Part shown: positions 8,361 to 17,562 of the stretch, one piece after another | How the letters are laid out: each line of letters begins with the position of its first letter | Numbering within the stretch: position 1 is the first letter of the stretch | IMG/VR virus record: IMGVR_UViG_3300036985_001562 | Span: 1 to 29,637 of that record | DNA: 29,637 bases | Origin: a virus | Reading direction: 5' to 3' (one strand) | The notes under the pieces: model-generated | Database searches by the model: none | What the model saw: the letters and a program-made list of their open reading frames with translations, nothing else | What the model was told of the DNA's origin: nothing | Translations under genes and position numbers: made by a program

Positions 8361-9272
8361 CTATGTGAAAGTTGTATATAATACAATTTCGTTTCCTCTT
8401 ACATACTGAACACCTGCTGTGTAAACCATTTTGTAACGTACTGTACCGCTTAAGTCAGTTTCATCCATATCTTTGATACGTACTTCGTTATGGTCGCTTA
8501 AAAGACCTGTACCGAAATAAAGATTTTTCTTTTGGTAAACTACCATTGTTGCAGGTGGTAAACCGTTGATAACTTCCATTTTGTAAGTACCATATTGCAA
8601 AACCATATCAGCACCACCAAAACCGTTAGAAATTCCTGCTCCTACTAATGCTTGTGTATAAGCTAAAGCAACGTCTGGAGAAACTGCAAATACTAAATCT
8701 GTTTTTCTTCTTAACGCTATCGGCACTGCATCCAATACGCTTTCGATTTCAGCAATGATTGTTGCTTTTGCAGGAGTAATTGGTGTAGCTACATCGATAA
8801 CCGTTGCATCAGCTAAAAACAAAGGAATAAATCCATCAAATTCTCCATCGTTTGTTGCATCACCTGTCCAAATGTTTGCATCTGTTGCTTGTGCAGTATC
8901 AGCTAAAATTTCAACTAATAACGCTTGCTCTTCGTCAACAGGCATATTGTCATTATGAGCAGAAAAACCCATTGAAGCAGTATCCCAAACATTACGGAAA
9001 TCTTCTTTACAAATTTCTGCCTCGTTTTTGATTTTCTTTGGCTCTAAAACTACTTCTGCTAAAGTAACAGAACCAGCAGGAGTAAACCCACAAGAAAAAT
9101 CTTGACGACCATTTCCATAGTCTATTTTACGAATTGAAGTTTTTACGGGAATGTTAGGTAATACTGTTACCAAACCTTTTGCGATAGTATCAGCCTCTTT
9201 AAAAGCTTTTCCTACGATTTCTCCAGCAACCGTTCCGTTGTAGTTACTGTTTACACTTACTGTTGTTGCCAT
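8361..9272 (-). CDS. Major capsid protein (HK97-fold type)
   Basis: 303 aa. Size, position right after a protease/scaffold gene and a following strong terminator all point to the major capsid subunit. The sequence shows the usual blend of an N-terminal arm, a central acidic helix region (D-E-E-Q-A-L-L-V-E-I-L-A-D-T near 112-125), and beta-rich P- and A-domain segments ending with V-R-G-N-E-I-V-L-Y-T-T. Codon use looks regular and there are few rare features, as expected for a highly expressed gene. No separate decoration protein is identified unless the 177-aa neighbour has that role. Confidence 0.8.
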   Translation of the reverse strand: MATTVSVNSNYNGTVAGEIVGKAFKEADTIAKGLVTVLPNIPVKTSIRKIDYGNGRQDFSCGFTPAGSVTLAEVVLEPKKIKNEAEICKEDFRNVWDTASMGFSAHNDNMPVDEEQALLVEILADTAQATDANIWTGDATNDGEFDGFIPLFLADATVIDVATPITPAKATIIAEIESVLDAVPIALRRKTDLVFAVSPDVALAYTQALVGAGISNGFGGADMVLQYGTYKMEVINGLPPATMVVYQKKNLYFGTGLLSDHNEVRIKDMDETDLSGTVRYKMVYTAGVQYVRGNEIVLYTTFT

Positions 9273-9275
9273 TTT

Positions 9276-10394
9276 TTATTTGTTTTTTAAATTGTTTAAA
9301 CTCTCTACTAATCTACCTCTTGAAGTAGTAGCCATTTTTACTTCTTTTTCAATCGGTGCTACCGTTGTTTTGGTAACTGCTGGTTGTGCGCTTAATTCTA
9401 CTTTTAACGCTTCAACTTCTTTTTTGTTTTCGTTAAATTTTGCTTCAATTTGTGTTGCAAAATCTGCTTTTAAATCTTCACCAAATTTTACAAGAATTGA
9501 AGAAATCATATCTTTCATTGCTCCTGTTTGGTCTAGCGAAGTCGTTGGTTCAACTTGCTTAACTTGTTCAACTTCTACTTCAACTTCTGCCTCTTCTTCT
9601 TTTGCAGGTCTAACTTCTGAAATCACACCTTGGTCTACAATGATAATCATTGTACCATCTTCTAATTCGTGTTCTCCAACAGGAGCAGGAATGTTACCAT
9701 CAGGAGTTACTAAACTAATAGTTCCACCAGCCATAGGCATATCGCCCTCAAATTCTAAAGTTACACCACCCTCTTTCAAGTTTGCTGTACCTAGTTTGAC
9801 AGTTTTAGAAAACAAACCTTTCAATCTGTCTACTATACTATCTTCTAATTGTTTTAAATCCATCTTATTAACTTTGTTTAAAATTACTTTTTCACTAAAA
9901 ACACCCTCTAAAGAAAAACCCGTACCATTTTCAAGTGCTTTATTATATTGCTCTTCGCTGTCAAACTTCATCGTTCCAACCCAATCCCCAACTTCTGCAC
10001 CTAGATTGTAAACCGCTGACTTGTCTTTTTCTGTATCTTCTACAATCCAACTTTCAACTAAATACGCTTCAAGTAAATCTTCTGAATTGTGTTCAACATT
10101 AAAGTTAGCTTGTTTGTTATTTTTAAAATACAACTCGCTTGCTCTTCTTACCGTTTGCTCACTAAAAAAAACTTCGTACTCTTCTTTGGTTTGTTCGTCG
10201 TATCTGTAAATCTTTTTATTAGGTTTCATTATGATACCCATTAAAATCTTTTTCTTTTCGTCAACCTTTGCAAAGACTTGTTTTTGTTTTTTAAGTGCTA
10301 TAAATTGACTTTCCATTGCTGGTTCACCAACTACTGAAATGGCATTAATACCATCTTTCAACTCGTCATTTAAAAACAGTTCGTACACTCTCAT
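9276..10394 (-). CDS. XkdF-like prohead protease with scaffold region
   Basis: 372 aa. The N-terminal about 180 residues resemble the XkdF family (putative phage serine protease): start M-R-V-Y-E-L-F-L-N-D, then I-S-V-V-G-E-P-A-M, V-E-H-N-S-E-D around 98-104 with the candidate catalytic His, and G-F-S-L-E-G-V-F-S-E-K near 159-169 with a candidate Ser. A middle Gly-rich beta region (about 205-260) is followed by a Glu/Val-rich linker and a coiled-coil end, as expected of a fused scaffold. Such proteins guide capsid assembly and then digest the scaffold. It ends 3 bp before the capsid start. Confidence 0.7.
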   Translation of the reverse strand: MRVYELFLNDELKDGINAISVVGEPAMESQFIALKKQKQVFAKVDEKKKILMGIIMKPNKKIYRYDEQTKEEYEVFFSEQTVRRASELYFKNNKQANFNVEHNSEDLLEAYLVESWIVEDTEKDKSAVYNLGAEVGDWVGTMKFDSEEQYNKALENGTGFSLEGVFSEKVILNKVNKMDLKQLEDSIVDRLKGLFSKTVKLGTANLKEGGVTLEFEGDMPMAGGTISLVTPDGNIPAPVGEHELEDGTMIIIVDQGVISEVRPAKEEEAEVEVEVEQVKQVEPTTSLDQTGAMKDMISSILVKFGEDLKADFATQIEAKFNENKKEVEALKVELSAQPAVTKTTVAPIEKEVKMATTSRGRLVESLNNLKNK

Positions 10395-10430
10395 ATAACA
10401 ATAACGATTTTAATTTTATTTGTCGTATTT

Positions 10431-12452
10431 TTATCCAAATACAGAATTTGCAACTGCATTGCGGTCTAACGCTTGTTGTGTTGAAACTTGGCTACCTACT
10501 ACATACGTTTGTACAGGTCGATTTTGTTGCCCTGCTATTGTCGATGTTAATTGGTTTGTACTACTTTGACCTACTAAATTGAATTGCGGTGTAGCACTTG
10601 CGCCACCACCACTTGCGCCACCACCACTTGAAGCAGAACCACCACCACTTGACATTGGGTTTGTTGCTAATATTTGTTTTACCGCTTTAAAACCTGTCGC
10701 AGCGACAAATGCCACGTTAGCAACTTTCAATCCAATTTCGTAAGGTGTAACTGCTTTTGTTTGTAGTTCGGCTGTTATACCTTGGTAAGTATTCATTAAC
10801 GCTTGACCTACTGCAAAGGCTTTTCCTATCTTACTATTTTTGCCAGCTAACTCCGCAATTTTACCAAACGTTTGACCTACTATTGCAAGTTCTTGTTCTT
10901 TTAATATTTGCTTATCTTTTAACGCTTTTTCGTCTATTGCTGTTACATCCTTTGCTAATTGGTCTTGTAATGCTTTTTGCAACACAGCATTTCCCTCCGC
11001 TGACAAATATTCTTTTTCGTATTTTTGTGTAAGCAATAAAGTTTCATACTCTTGCTTACTCAAATTTAATTCTTGCAATCTTAAAAACTCGGCATCGTCT
11101 TTTTCAATCTTTTCTTGGTCTTTTTTTAATTTTTCATCCGCTAGTTTTTTATCTAAATCTTTTTGAAGTATTACATATTTTTCATTTAAAACGGTTGTTA
11201 ATTTTGCTTTTTCTTCATTTGTTTTAGCAAGTGCGTTAATTTCTTCTTGGTCTCTTTGCTTTTGCAAATCTAATTTTTGTTGCTCCGATACAGCGTTTAA
11301 ATCTTGATTGCCTTTTAAATAATTTTCATATAAACTATTTAATTTGTCAAGCCTTGCTTTTTCATCTTCTTCTGCTTTTTTTGCATCGGCTTCTGTTTTT
11401 TGTTTTGCTTTTTCTCCTGCTTTATCCCTTGCATCATTAATTTTTTCGTTATATTCAAGGGTTTTAGACAAGTTAAATTCTAATCCATCTTGTATAGCAT
11501 TGTTCCATTTTTGATTAGCAGAAAGATAAGCATCTTCTGCTTTTTTAATATCTTCTGCTTTTAATGTAGCGTTATTTTTTGCATCTTCATAGGCTTGAAA
11601 TTTTATTTTAGTATCATTAATATATAATTCTTCTCGTTTTTTATACGCTTTTTTTTCTAATTCTAATATTTCGGTTTCTGATTTACCAGCTATTTTAGCT
11701 CTTAAAATATCTAATTTAGATTTATTATCTATTGCTTTTACGTTTAAATCTAAAATCCTATTTTGTTCAGAAATAGTAGCGTTTAATCTTTTTTGAACAT
11801 CCTCGTAACTTTCTGTTGATTTGCTACTTGATAAAAGTTTTTCAACTAAAAACCCTAATGCAACAACTAAAGCGCCAACACCTGTGCTAACTAAAGCAAT
11901 TCTTAATGCTTTTAATGCTCCTGTTGTGCCACCAACTACCGCTGTATAAAGTAACTGCGCTCCAATTTGTATCTTTGTTGCTATTGTAGAAATACCAATC
12001 GCTAATGCACTTTCTTTTTGTAATGCGTTTGCGATTGATTGAATACCTACTGTCAAACCAATAGCACTTTCAACTTTTAACATTGTTTCTTGCAACTCTT
12101 TATTTTCATCACCCAATAAAGCACTTGCAGAAGTAGCAACTGTAAACGCACCGCTTAACGCTTGTGTGCCTTGAACAACTGCATCGATGTTTTTAGTATC
12201 GCTACCTAGATTTTTAATTCTAGTATTTATGTCGCCAATTTTGTCTGAAACTTCTCCAGCCTGTTTTGCTATTTTATTATATTCTGCCGAACCCTCGGGA
12301 AGTTGTGCAAGTTGTTCTTTTAACTTTCTTAACTCCGCTTTTAAAGATGCAGATTTTGTTTCAGTTTCTTGTAATGATTGTTGCAAAGCATCAAGACCGC
12401 CCATTGCTTTTACTTGCTCAACATCAATCTCAATTATTTTCTTGATAGCCAT
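10431..12452 (-). CDS. Tail tape measure protein
   Basis: 673 aa. The N-terminus is a coiled coil (Q-Q-S-L-Q-E-T-E-T-K-S-A-S-L), then come hydrophobic segments at about 110-215, a long Lys/Glu/Ala/Gln coiled coil at about 230-520, a second hydrophobic region and a Gly/Ser-rich linker before a conserved-looking end (V-V-G-S-Q-V-S-T-Q-Q-A-L-D-R-N). This is the usual design of a tape measure: it sets tail length and helps pass DNA across the membrane. At 673 residues a short to medium flexible siphovirus tail is expected. Unusually it lies after the tail-tip genes and before the head genes in transcription order. Confidence 0.85.
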   Translation of the reverse strand: MAIKKIIEIDVEQVKAMGGLDALQQSLQETETKSASLKAELRKLKEQLAQLPEGSAEYNKIAKQAGEVSDKIGDINTRIKNLGSDTKNIDAVVQGTQALSGAFTVATSASALLGDENKELQETMLKVESAIGLTVGIQSIANALQKESALAIGISTIATKIQIGAQLLYTAVVGGTTGALKALRIALVSTGVGALVVALGFLVEKLLSSSKSTESYEDVQKRLNATISEQNRILDLNVKAIDNKSKLDILRAKIAGKSETEILELEKKAYKKREELYINDTKIKFQAYEDAKNNATLKAEDIKKAEDAYLSANQKWNNAIQDGLEFNLSKTLEYNEKINDARDKAGEKAKQKTEADAKKAEEDEKARLDKLNSLYENYLKGNQDLNAVSEQQKLDLQKQRDQEEINALAKTNEEKAKLTTVLNEKYVILQKDLDKKLADEKLKKDQEKIEKDDAEFLRLQELNLSKQEYETLLLTQKYEKEYLSAEGNAVLQKALQDQLAKDVTAIDEKALKDKQILKEQELAIVGQTFGKIAELAGKNSKIGKAFAVGQALMNTYQGITAELQTKAVTPYEIGLKVANVAFVAATGFKAVKQILATNPMSSGGGSASSGGGASGGGASATPQFNLVGQSSTNQLTSTIAGQQNRPVQTYVVGSQVSTQQALDRNAVANSVFG
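10596..10640. repeat. 15-bp tandem repeat inside the tape measure gene
   Basis: Two exact copies of ACTTGCGCCACCACC (10596-10610 and 10611-10625) and a degenerate third. They encode the Gly-Gly-Gly-Ala-Ser linker near the tape measure C-terminus, so copy number could vary by slippage without breaking the frame. Confidence 0.7.
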
Positions 12453-12580
12453 CTTTTTGCTGTTTTAATTGTTTCTTTTAATGTGCGCGGGTAACGATAA
12501 GCACCCTTTGCAAACTCTATATTTTCACTCCCTTTTTTAAATTCTAAAGATTGTAAAAGTTCTATTACTTGTGTTATCAT
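12434..12580 (-). CDS. 48-aa basic protein between tail-tip and tape measure genes
   Basis: The ATG at 12580 overlaps the stop of the 786-aa tail gene (ATGA), and its own stop lies 19 bp inside the tape measure gene, so it fills the 124-bp gap completely. The product begins M-I-T-Q-V-I-E-L-L-Q-S-L and has a basic second half with R-Y-P-R-T-L-K-E-T-I-K-T-A-K-R-W. It is probably helical and has no membrane segment. Coupled start and stop strongly suggest a real gene. The function is unknown; a small tail assembly factor is possible by position only. Confidence 0.65.
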   Translation of the reverse strand: MITQVIELLQSLEFKKGSENIEFAKGAYRYPRTLKETIKTAKRWLSRK

Positions 12581-14937
12581 AATTGACCTTGTGTTACTGT
12601 TATTGTAAAAGTTTCTGCCCCAATTACTACATCAATATCCATTGACCTACTAGCGGTGTCGCTTGTTATTCCTGCTGTATATTTAGCTACATTTATTTTC
12701 ATATAATTTGTAGAAGTTCCACTTGCGTTCTCTAAAGTTATCCAACTTGTACCATCGCCTGTACTTATTTTTGTGGCTAAATAGTTTTGGTTTGCTGTTA
12801 TTTTGCAATCGTAATTTTGTGCGCTTGGTGTTGCTTGTAACGCTGTAAATTCTATACCATTACTTACGCTTGAATAAGCAGGAACGTACAACGAAATTAA
12901 ATCCGCAGTTAATAACGTGGTGTCCGCAAAATAATCAACAGTATCAGCAGTCAACATTATGTTATCATTTACCGAAGTAAAAGGAACTCCAATATAGTTT
13001 AACAATTCAAAATCTACTTTGCCACTAACTAAATTAATTTTCATCGAATTAATTACATACGCCCTATCGCCTATTTTTAACCTATCGTTTAAGTTTAAAT
13101 TAATTAAAACTCCAATAGGTAAATATGCGGTGTAAGTTGAAATCCTACGCTTTAAAGAATATAAATCTGAAATGTAGTCTTGCCAATAGTTTGAGAATAA
13201 ATTACGTGGAATTTCGCTATAAAGAAACGTACTTATATCAGTTGAAAAATTAACAGTATTAGAAACTTGATTAATGTAGCTATCGTTCTCGGTTGAAGTT
13301 AACCAAGTATAATCTAAATCAGCGTGTCCGTCTGCTTTTATTGGATTGTCATAAAATTGATAACCACTTCTATAAAAAATAAACGGTTTACCAATATAAG
13401 GTTCTAAAGTTTTATCAATAGATTTACCCACTTGAATATTAGTTAAATCACCATCTGACAAATCGCTTAATCTTTCAAAAACTAAATTCTCAAATTGGGT
13501 TTCAACTTTTAAATCAGTTCCATCAATATCGTATCTTGCACGTAAATCTCCGTAACCAATACCCCCGTTATTTTCTCTAAATTGTTCTCCTAATATTTGA
13601 CCTGTATTTTGGTGTTTAAAGTCTATTTGCTTAAACAACTTTGGTCTTTTAATAACTACGTCAGAAGTGTCAACAAAATCGCTTATATCAATTAATTTAC
13701 CTTTTGCATACCAATCGTCTAAAGGTAGCAAAGTAAATGTAGTAGAGTTAATCGGTACTAAAACCAAATTAAACATTTTAATAATAGAGGTAACGAAATC
13801 TCTAACTTTAAATTTCGGCATTACATCCGACATATTTACAAACCCTGTTAACGCTTGTACTGGTGTTGTAGTGAATCCTATTGTATTACCTATAAGTATT
13901 GTAAACCTCGTTACTGTTATTTTTGTTGTAAACTCAAAAGACTCGGCAGATTGTACTGTAAATTTATTTACATAACTACCATTTTCAATAGGGTTAAAAT
14001 TAAACGACTGCGAACCCGTGCCATCAGAAACAACTTTTTCCGTTGTGCCATCGTATATTCTTATTTTATAGTTAGCATTTTCAAATCCTGCTTCGGGTAT
14101 TATTTTAAGATTAACTTTATATTTTATAGTGTCCGAATTTGTAAAAGAGATTGTGTCATTTGTAGTATTTACTGTTGCGCCCGCAGGAATAGTGCCACTA
14201 CTTGTAATGTTAACCAATGTTTCATCTCCAAACGCTTGTATTTGTCCTGCATCTCTATTAATCCACATAAATAAATTGTCGAATACAGCACGATTTAAAA
14301 AATCTCTTTTGAAAGTTACACCATAATAAACCTCCATTGCATCAAATATTGAGTTTAATCGTAATGCTGGCTTTAATTCATAGTAATTTAATTGACCTAT
14401 TACGTTTGTAATATCATTTACGGAGGCATCACCAACAACTAAATTTCTTAAAGATGTAATTAATGGATAATATACATCGCCTCCTGCAATAGTTTCGTTG
14501 TATGTAGCATCAAAAATGCTCGCATCAAAGTTATGGTTGTATGCTGAAAGGTCTAAAACGCTTAATTCATCGTCAGTAAACAAGTCAGAAAGGTTTAATG
14601 TAGACGAAAAAAACCTAATTGTATAAGAATTTGCCCTTTGGTCTTTAATTTTTACATCTTCTAACTGAATTAATCCGTATCTATAAGGCAAAGAACCTAG
14701 TTCAATGTACCCTAAAACTCTAATATTTGGGTTAAAAGTACCATCAATATCAGTATTATAGTAATGTTGAAATATATCGTTGTTCTTGTTTGATGCAGGA
14801 ACGGTAAAACTTTGACTAAAATCGCTAAAAGTTTTAGAAATATCAGCAATATTTTGAACGGTTGAATTGATTTCGATTTGTTCATCTTTAAACAATTCGA
14901 GTTCTTTTCCCTCTACATAGATACTTACTTTTAACAT
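12577..14937 (-). CDS. Large tail-tip/hub-like protein with C-terminal BACON-like domain
   Basis: 786 aa. The N-terminal half, with the phrase Q-S-F-T-V-P-A-S-N-K-N-N-D-I-F-Q near 43-58, matches a type of large tail protein frequent in Bacteroidota phages and is probably a baseplate hub or tail-associated protein. The last about 85 residues (from about 700) have the layout of a BACON domain: S-W-I-T-L, then a Ser/Gly turn, K-I-N-V-A-K-Y, a basic/Ser turn and a closing T-V-T-Q-G. BACON domains are linked to carbohydrate or mucin binding in Bacteroidota and their phages. It overlaps the previous tail gene by 7 bp. Confidence 0.65.
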   Translation of the reverse strand: MLKVSIYVEGKELELFKDEQIEINSTVQNIADISKTFSDFSQSFTVPASNKNNDIFQHYYNTDIDGTFNPNIRVLGYIELGSLPYRYGLIQLEDVKIKDQRANSYTIRFFSSTLNLSDLFTDDELSVLDLSAYNHNFDASIFDATYNETIAGGDVYYPLITSLRNLVVGDASVNDITNVIGQLNYYELKPALRLNSIFDAMEVYYGVTFKRDFLNRAVFDNLFMWINRDAGQIQAFGDETLVNITSSGTIPAGATVNTTNDTISFTNSDTIKYKVNLKIIPEAGFENANYKIRIYDGTTEKVVSDGTGSQSFNFNPIENGSYVNKFTVQSAESFEFTTKITVTRFTILIGNTIGFTTTPVQALTGFVNMSDVMPKFKVRDFVTSIIKMFNLVLVPINSTTFTLLPLDDWYAKGKLIDISDFVDTSDVVIKRPKLFKQIDFKHQNTGQILGEQFRENNGGIGYGDLRARYDIDGTDLKVETQFENLVFERLSDLSDGDLTNIQVGKSIDKTLEPYIGKPFIFYRSGYQFYDNPIKADGHADLDYTWLTSTENDSYINQVSNTVNFSTDISTFLYSEIPRNLFSNYWQDYISDLYSLKRRISTYTAYLPIGVLINLNLNDRLKIGDRAYVINSMKINLVSGKVDFELLNYIGVPFTSVNDNIMLTADTVDYFADTTLLTADLISLYVPAYSSVSNGIEFTALQATPSAQNYDCKITANQNYLATKISTGDGTSWITLENASGTSTNYMKINVAKYTAGITSDTASRSMDIDVVIGAETFTITVTQGQL

Positions 14938-16328
14938 TGGTTAATCATATCAAATGAATACTTGAAATCAATTACATATTGTATTAACTTATCAACTAAT
15001 TTGGTTTTATATTCAATAGATTTTTTATCTACTGTTACAGGGTTTATAATGCCATCTTCAATAAGCCAAACTTGCTCCGACAATAACATTTGCTTAAACG
15101 TTTCATTTTCACTTTCATTTAAGTAATCGCTATTGCAACTAACTTTACTTCTACCGTTTGAGTTGAAAGTTTTATAAACGTGGTCGGTTGTGTTAAAAAC
15201 TCCAAACTCCGAAATCAAACCTCTATAATCTGAACTCTCAACTTCATCACTTCGCTTTTGTGCTTTGGTAAAAAACAACGATTGTGGTAAACCATATTTG
15301 TTTATGAATACGCAATTAATAACCTCGTACTTACATTCTTCTTTAACGGTATAAATAACCGTTCTTGTTTCTAAAGCATAGGTAAAAACTAAAGTTAAAG
15401 TAGTTGCGCTTGCATCGTAATCGTTTAGGTTTATTGATGCTACATTGTTATAGTTAAAATCGGTATCTAGTGAAACAGTTACAGGCGTACCATTAACAGT
15501 TAAGGTTGTTAAATCTCTTGTTAAAAAATGTATTCTATTATCATAACCTCTTAAATGTGTATGTGAATTGCCATCAATCAAAACGTTTGATGTTGGTTGT
15601 GGGTTGTATAATTCTTGGAAGTAACCGTAGCCATATAAACACAAATACAATCCCGTTTTACTATAAACTAAATCTTCACCATCGTAACACTTTGCATCGT
15701 AAAAACTCCAACAACTTTGGTCGTATGGTGTAGGTTGCAACCCTGTCAAAGTGTAGTTAGAAATATTAGGTTTTAATCCTGTTTTTGACAAATCGTTAAT
15801 ATCAAAATTAATAACGGTTTGACCTAATTGCACTACTTGTTTTGAAAGTGGATAACTTGGTTCGGGTGGAACATTATCTATGTCGCCACTCCAATTAAAT
15901 AAGTTTAACGTAGCGCTATCAAAACCTACATTTGGTATTAATCGAACTGACAAAGTAGAACGTACTAAACCTATTTCAAAATCGCCAGCAATAGGCAAAT
16001 CAACCTCTTCAATAGTGATGCTTGATTGACTAGAAATTAAAGTAGGAAATGAAAGGTTTGCATCAATATCAACATCAAAATCAAAGTAAATAATATTACT
16101 TGCCAATGTGATTGTTTGAATAGTATCTTGCCAAGCAGGAAAAGTTAAACCATTATAGTATGCAAATAAATTACTTGCTGTATCTTCTTTTGTTGCTCCA
16201 ATAGGAACGCTTACACTTCCGATTGTTGCTCCTACTACATTTGAAAAGGGAGTATAAGAAACAACTAAAACCAAATTTACAGTTGGTGTTGGATTGCTTA
16301 CAAATGTTATTTTAACTCTTTTTGCCAT
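14931..16328 (-). CDS. Tail protein, probably distal tail/baseplate
   Basis: 465 aa, beta-rich throughout. The N-terminal half reads like stacked beta-sandwich modules (T-P-T-V-N-L-V-L-V-V-S-Y; S-I-T-I-E-E-V-D-L-P-I-A-G-D-F). The C-terminal half has several Cys and aromatic-rich segments (D-Q-S-C-W-S-F-Y-D-A-K-C-Y, about 203-215; K-Y-E-V-I-N-C-V-F-I-N-K-Y-G-L-P-Q-S near 332-349), typical of baseplate proteins in these phages. It lies between the HK97-gp10-like gene (17-bp overlap) and the 786-aa hub-like gene. Specific family not recognised. Confidence 0.55.
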   Translation of the reverse strand: MAKRVKITFVSNPTPTVNLVLVVSYTPFSNVVGATIGSVSVPIGATKEDTASNLFAYYNGLTFPAWQDTIQTITLASNIIYFDFDVDIDANLSFPTLISSQSSITIEEVDLPIAGDFEIGLVRSTLSVRLIPNVGFDSATLNLFNWSGDIDNVPPEPSYPLSKQVVQLGQTVINFDINDLSKTGLKPNISNYTLTGLQPTPYDQSCWSFYDAKCYDGEDLVYSKTGLYLCLYGYGYFQELYNPQPTSNVLIDGNSHTHLRGYDNRIHFLTRDLTTLTVNGTPVTVSLDTDFNYNNVASINLNDYDASATTLTLVFTYALETRTVIYTVKEECKYEVINCVFINKYGLPQSLFFTKAQKRSDEVESSDYRGLISEFGVFNTTDHVYKTFNSNGRSKVSCNSDYLNESENETFKQMLLSEQVWLIEDGIINPVTVDKKSIEYKTKLVDKLIQYVIDFKYSFDMINQC

Positions 16329-16866
16329 TGTTTATTATTTGTTTTAAAAACGTTTCGACATCTAATCCAAACGCTTCAATTATGTCATCGGGTAATTTTT
16401 TAAATTCTTTTTCAAATGGTTTAGTAAGAAAGAAACTTGGTCTTAAACCTTTATTCCAAATACTTCTAACTATTAAAAAGGATGTTTGCTTGTAACTTAA
16501 AAATTGACCTTTAACCCCTTTACCCTCTCTTTGTCTAAACTGTATTCCTTTTTGCTTTACCCAAGTATTAATTCCTTTTGTAAGACCTCCACTTTGTCCT
16601 GTTCCTGTACCAAATCTAAACGGACTTTTTGAGTTTCCTTTTCTTGCGCTTGTTTTACCTTTAACTCCTAAATCCACAAACGAGGCATAATCTAAACCAA
16701 TTATCGATGCTTGAAAACTATTATTACTTACTTTAAAATCATAACCTAAACTATTACCTAAAGCACCTGTATTATCTTTCTTTGATAGGTTTGCTTTCGC
16801 TTGTACAATAGTGTACTTTAGAAAAGCCTCTAATGCTTTTTCAGTATGTTCTTGTTTAACAGACAA
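16312..16866 (-). CDS. HK97 gp10-like tail completion protein
   Basis: 184 aa. The central segment Y-A-S-F-V-D-L-G-V-K-G-K (about 60-71) followed by a Lys/Gly/Ser-rich loop is characteristic of the HK97 gp10/neck family, in which E-x-G-T/S-like turns and a basic surface line the tail-head interface. The N-terminal helix (T-E-K-A-L-E-A-F-L-K-Y-T-I-V-Q-A-K-A) fits. These proteins complete the tail or neck before head joining. It overlaps both neighbours (11 and 17 bp). Moderate confidence. Confidence 0.55.
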   Translation of the reverse strand: MSVKQEHTEKALEAFLKYTIVQAKANLSKKDNTGALGNSLGYDFKVSNNSFQASIIGLDYASFVDLGVKGKTSARKGNSKSPFRFGTGTGQSGGLTKGINTWVKQKGIQFRQREGKGVKGQFLSYKQTSFLIVRSIWNKGLRPSFFLTKPFEKEFKKLPDDIIEAFGLDVETFLKQIINNGKKS

Positions 16867-17311
16867 TGATTTCGTTGTTAGGAATTATCAACTCTAAATC
16901 AGTTCTCCACCCATCCAACAAATTGCTATCTTCAAAAATAATAGGTTGTAAACTAGGAGTGCCTACTAAATCAATTCCAAATTCATTATTGGTATTTCGC
17001 AATAGGCTAACTAATCTATTTAAAACAGCGTGGCAAGTGTTAAGATTATCCAACTCATTATCATTGCCTAAAAACTTATTATTTACAGGTTTCTTACTTA
17101 TGTTTCTCAAATCAACAACCGCAACCTCAAAAGTGAATGTTACATTTGAACTATCAACACTTGAACTTGTAACTTGCAAATGTGCTAAAGGAAATATATT
17201 TTTCTTATCGATGTCAACCGTTGACCTCAAACCGTGTGTAACTGTATGCACGTTAATATCATTGCCTAACGTGGTTTTTAAATAGTCAACTACTTTATAA
17301 AATTCTCTCAT
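16856..17311 (-). CDS. Tail-terminator-like protein
   Basis: 151 aa. The layout resembles lambda gpU/tail-terminator proteins: N-terminal helix (Y-K-V-V-D-Y-L-K-T-T-L), a beta strand with L-A-H-L-Q-V-T-S, then F-T-F-E-V-A-V-V-D-L and a C-terminal strand T-D-L-E-L-I-I-P. Tail terminators cap the tube and stop polymerisation at the length set by the tape measure. The start overlaps the stop of the -1 frame of the tail assembly chaperone (ATGA at 17308-17311), which supports both reading frames. Assignment by layout and neighbours only. Confidence 0.5.
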   Translation of the reverse strand: MREFYKVVDYLKTTLGNDINVHTVTHGLRSTVDIDKKNIFPLAHLQVTSSSVDSSNVTFTFEVAVVDLRNISKKPVNNKFLGNDNELDNLNTCHAVLNRLVSLLRNTNNEFGIDLVGTPSLQPIIFEDSNLLDGWRTDLELIIPNNEIIVC

Positions 17312-17562
17312 CGTTTACTTGCGTTTTTTATCATTTCTTTTGTTACTTCTGCACGGTCTTTTTCAAACTCCAACAATCTGTAAAACTTATGAATTGTGTA
17401 CTCTAATACTATTTCTTCTTCAACCTTATTTAGTTCCGCTAATGCTCTTACACTAACGTACCAACCCCACTTGTCGTTGAAGTGGTTTTCTTTTTTGTTT
17501 TGCTCACCAACTGTTTGGAATAATCCTGCATATATATTAACAAGTCGTTCCCTAAATTGTAA
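17308..17562 (-). CDS. -1 frame extension of the tail assembly chaperone
   Basis: An 84-codon frame reached by a -1 slip in the T9 run, continuing after V-F-F as L-Q-F-R-E-R-L-V-N-I-Y-A-G-L-F and containing F-N-D-K-W-G-W-Y-V-S-V-R-A-L and M-I-K-N-A-S-K-R at the end. No usable start codon exists at its beginning (the only Met is near the end), so it must be read by frameshift. Its stop overlaps the next start as ATGA. The fusion would be about 244 aa (160 + 84). The W-G-W-Y segment and the charged end look conserved rather than random, unlike the Lys/Thr/Ser-rich tail of the zero frame. Confidence 0.7.
   Translation of the reverse strand, partial: LQFRERLVNIYAGLFQTVGEQNKKENHFNDKWGWYVSVRALAELNKVEEEIVLEYTIHKFYRLLEFEKDRAEVTKEMIKNASKR

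Noticed and set aside
9280-10011. Long open frame on the plus strand opposite the protease gene (243 codons)
   Set aside because: Low-complexity Ser/Thr/Pro/Phe product, antisense to a well-supported gene in a consistent operon; a shadow frame.
13855-14274. Cys/Tyr-rich 139-codon plus-strand frame
   Set aside because: Composition is that of reverse-complemented coding sequence; it overlaps another shadow frame and the large tail gene.
16866-17285. 139-codon plus-strand frame opposite the tail-terminator-like gene
   Set aside because: Antisense to a gene with coupled start and stop; product looks random and has no leader or partner genes.
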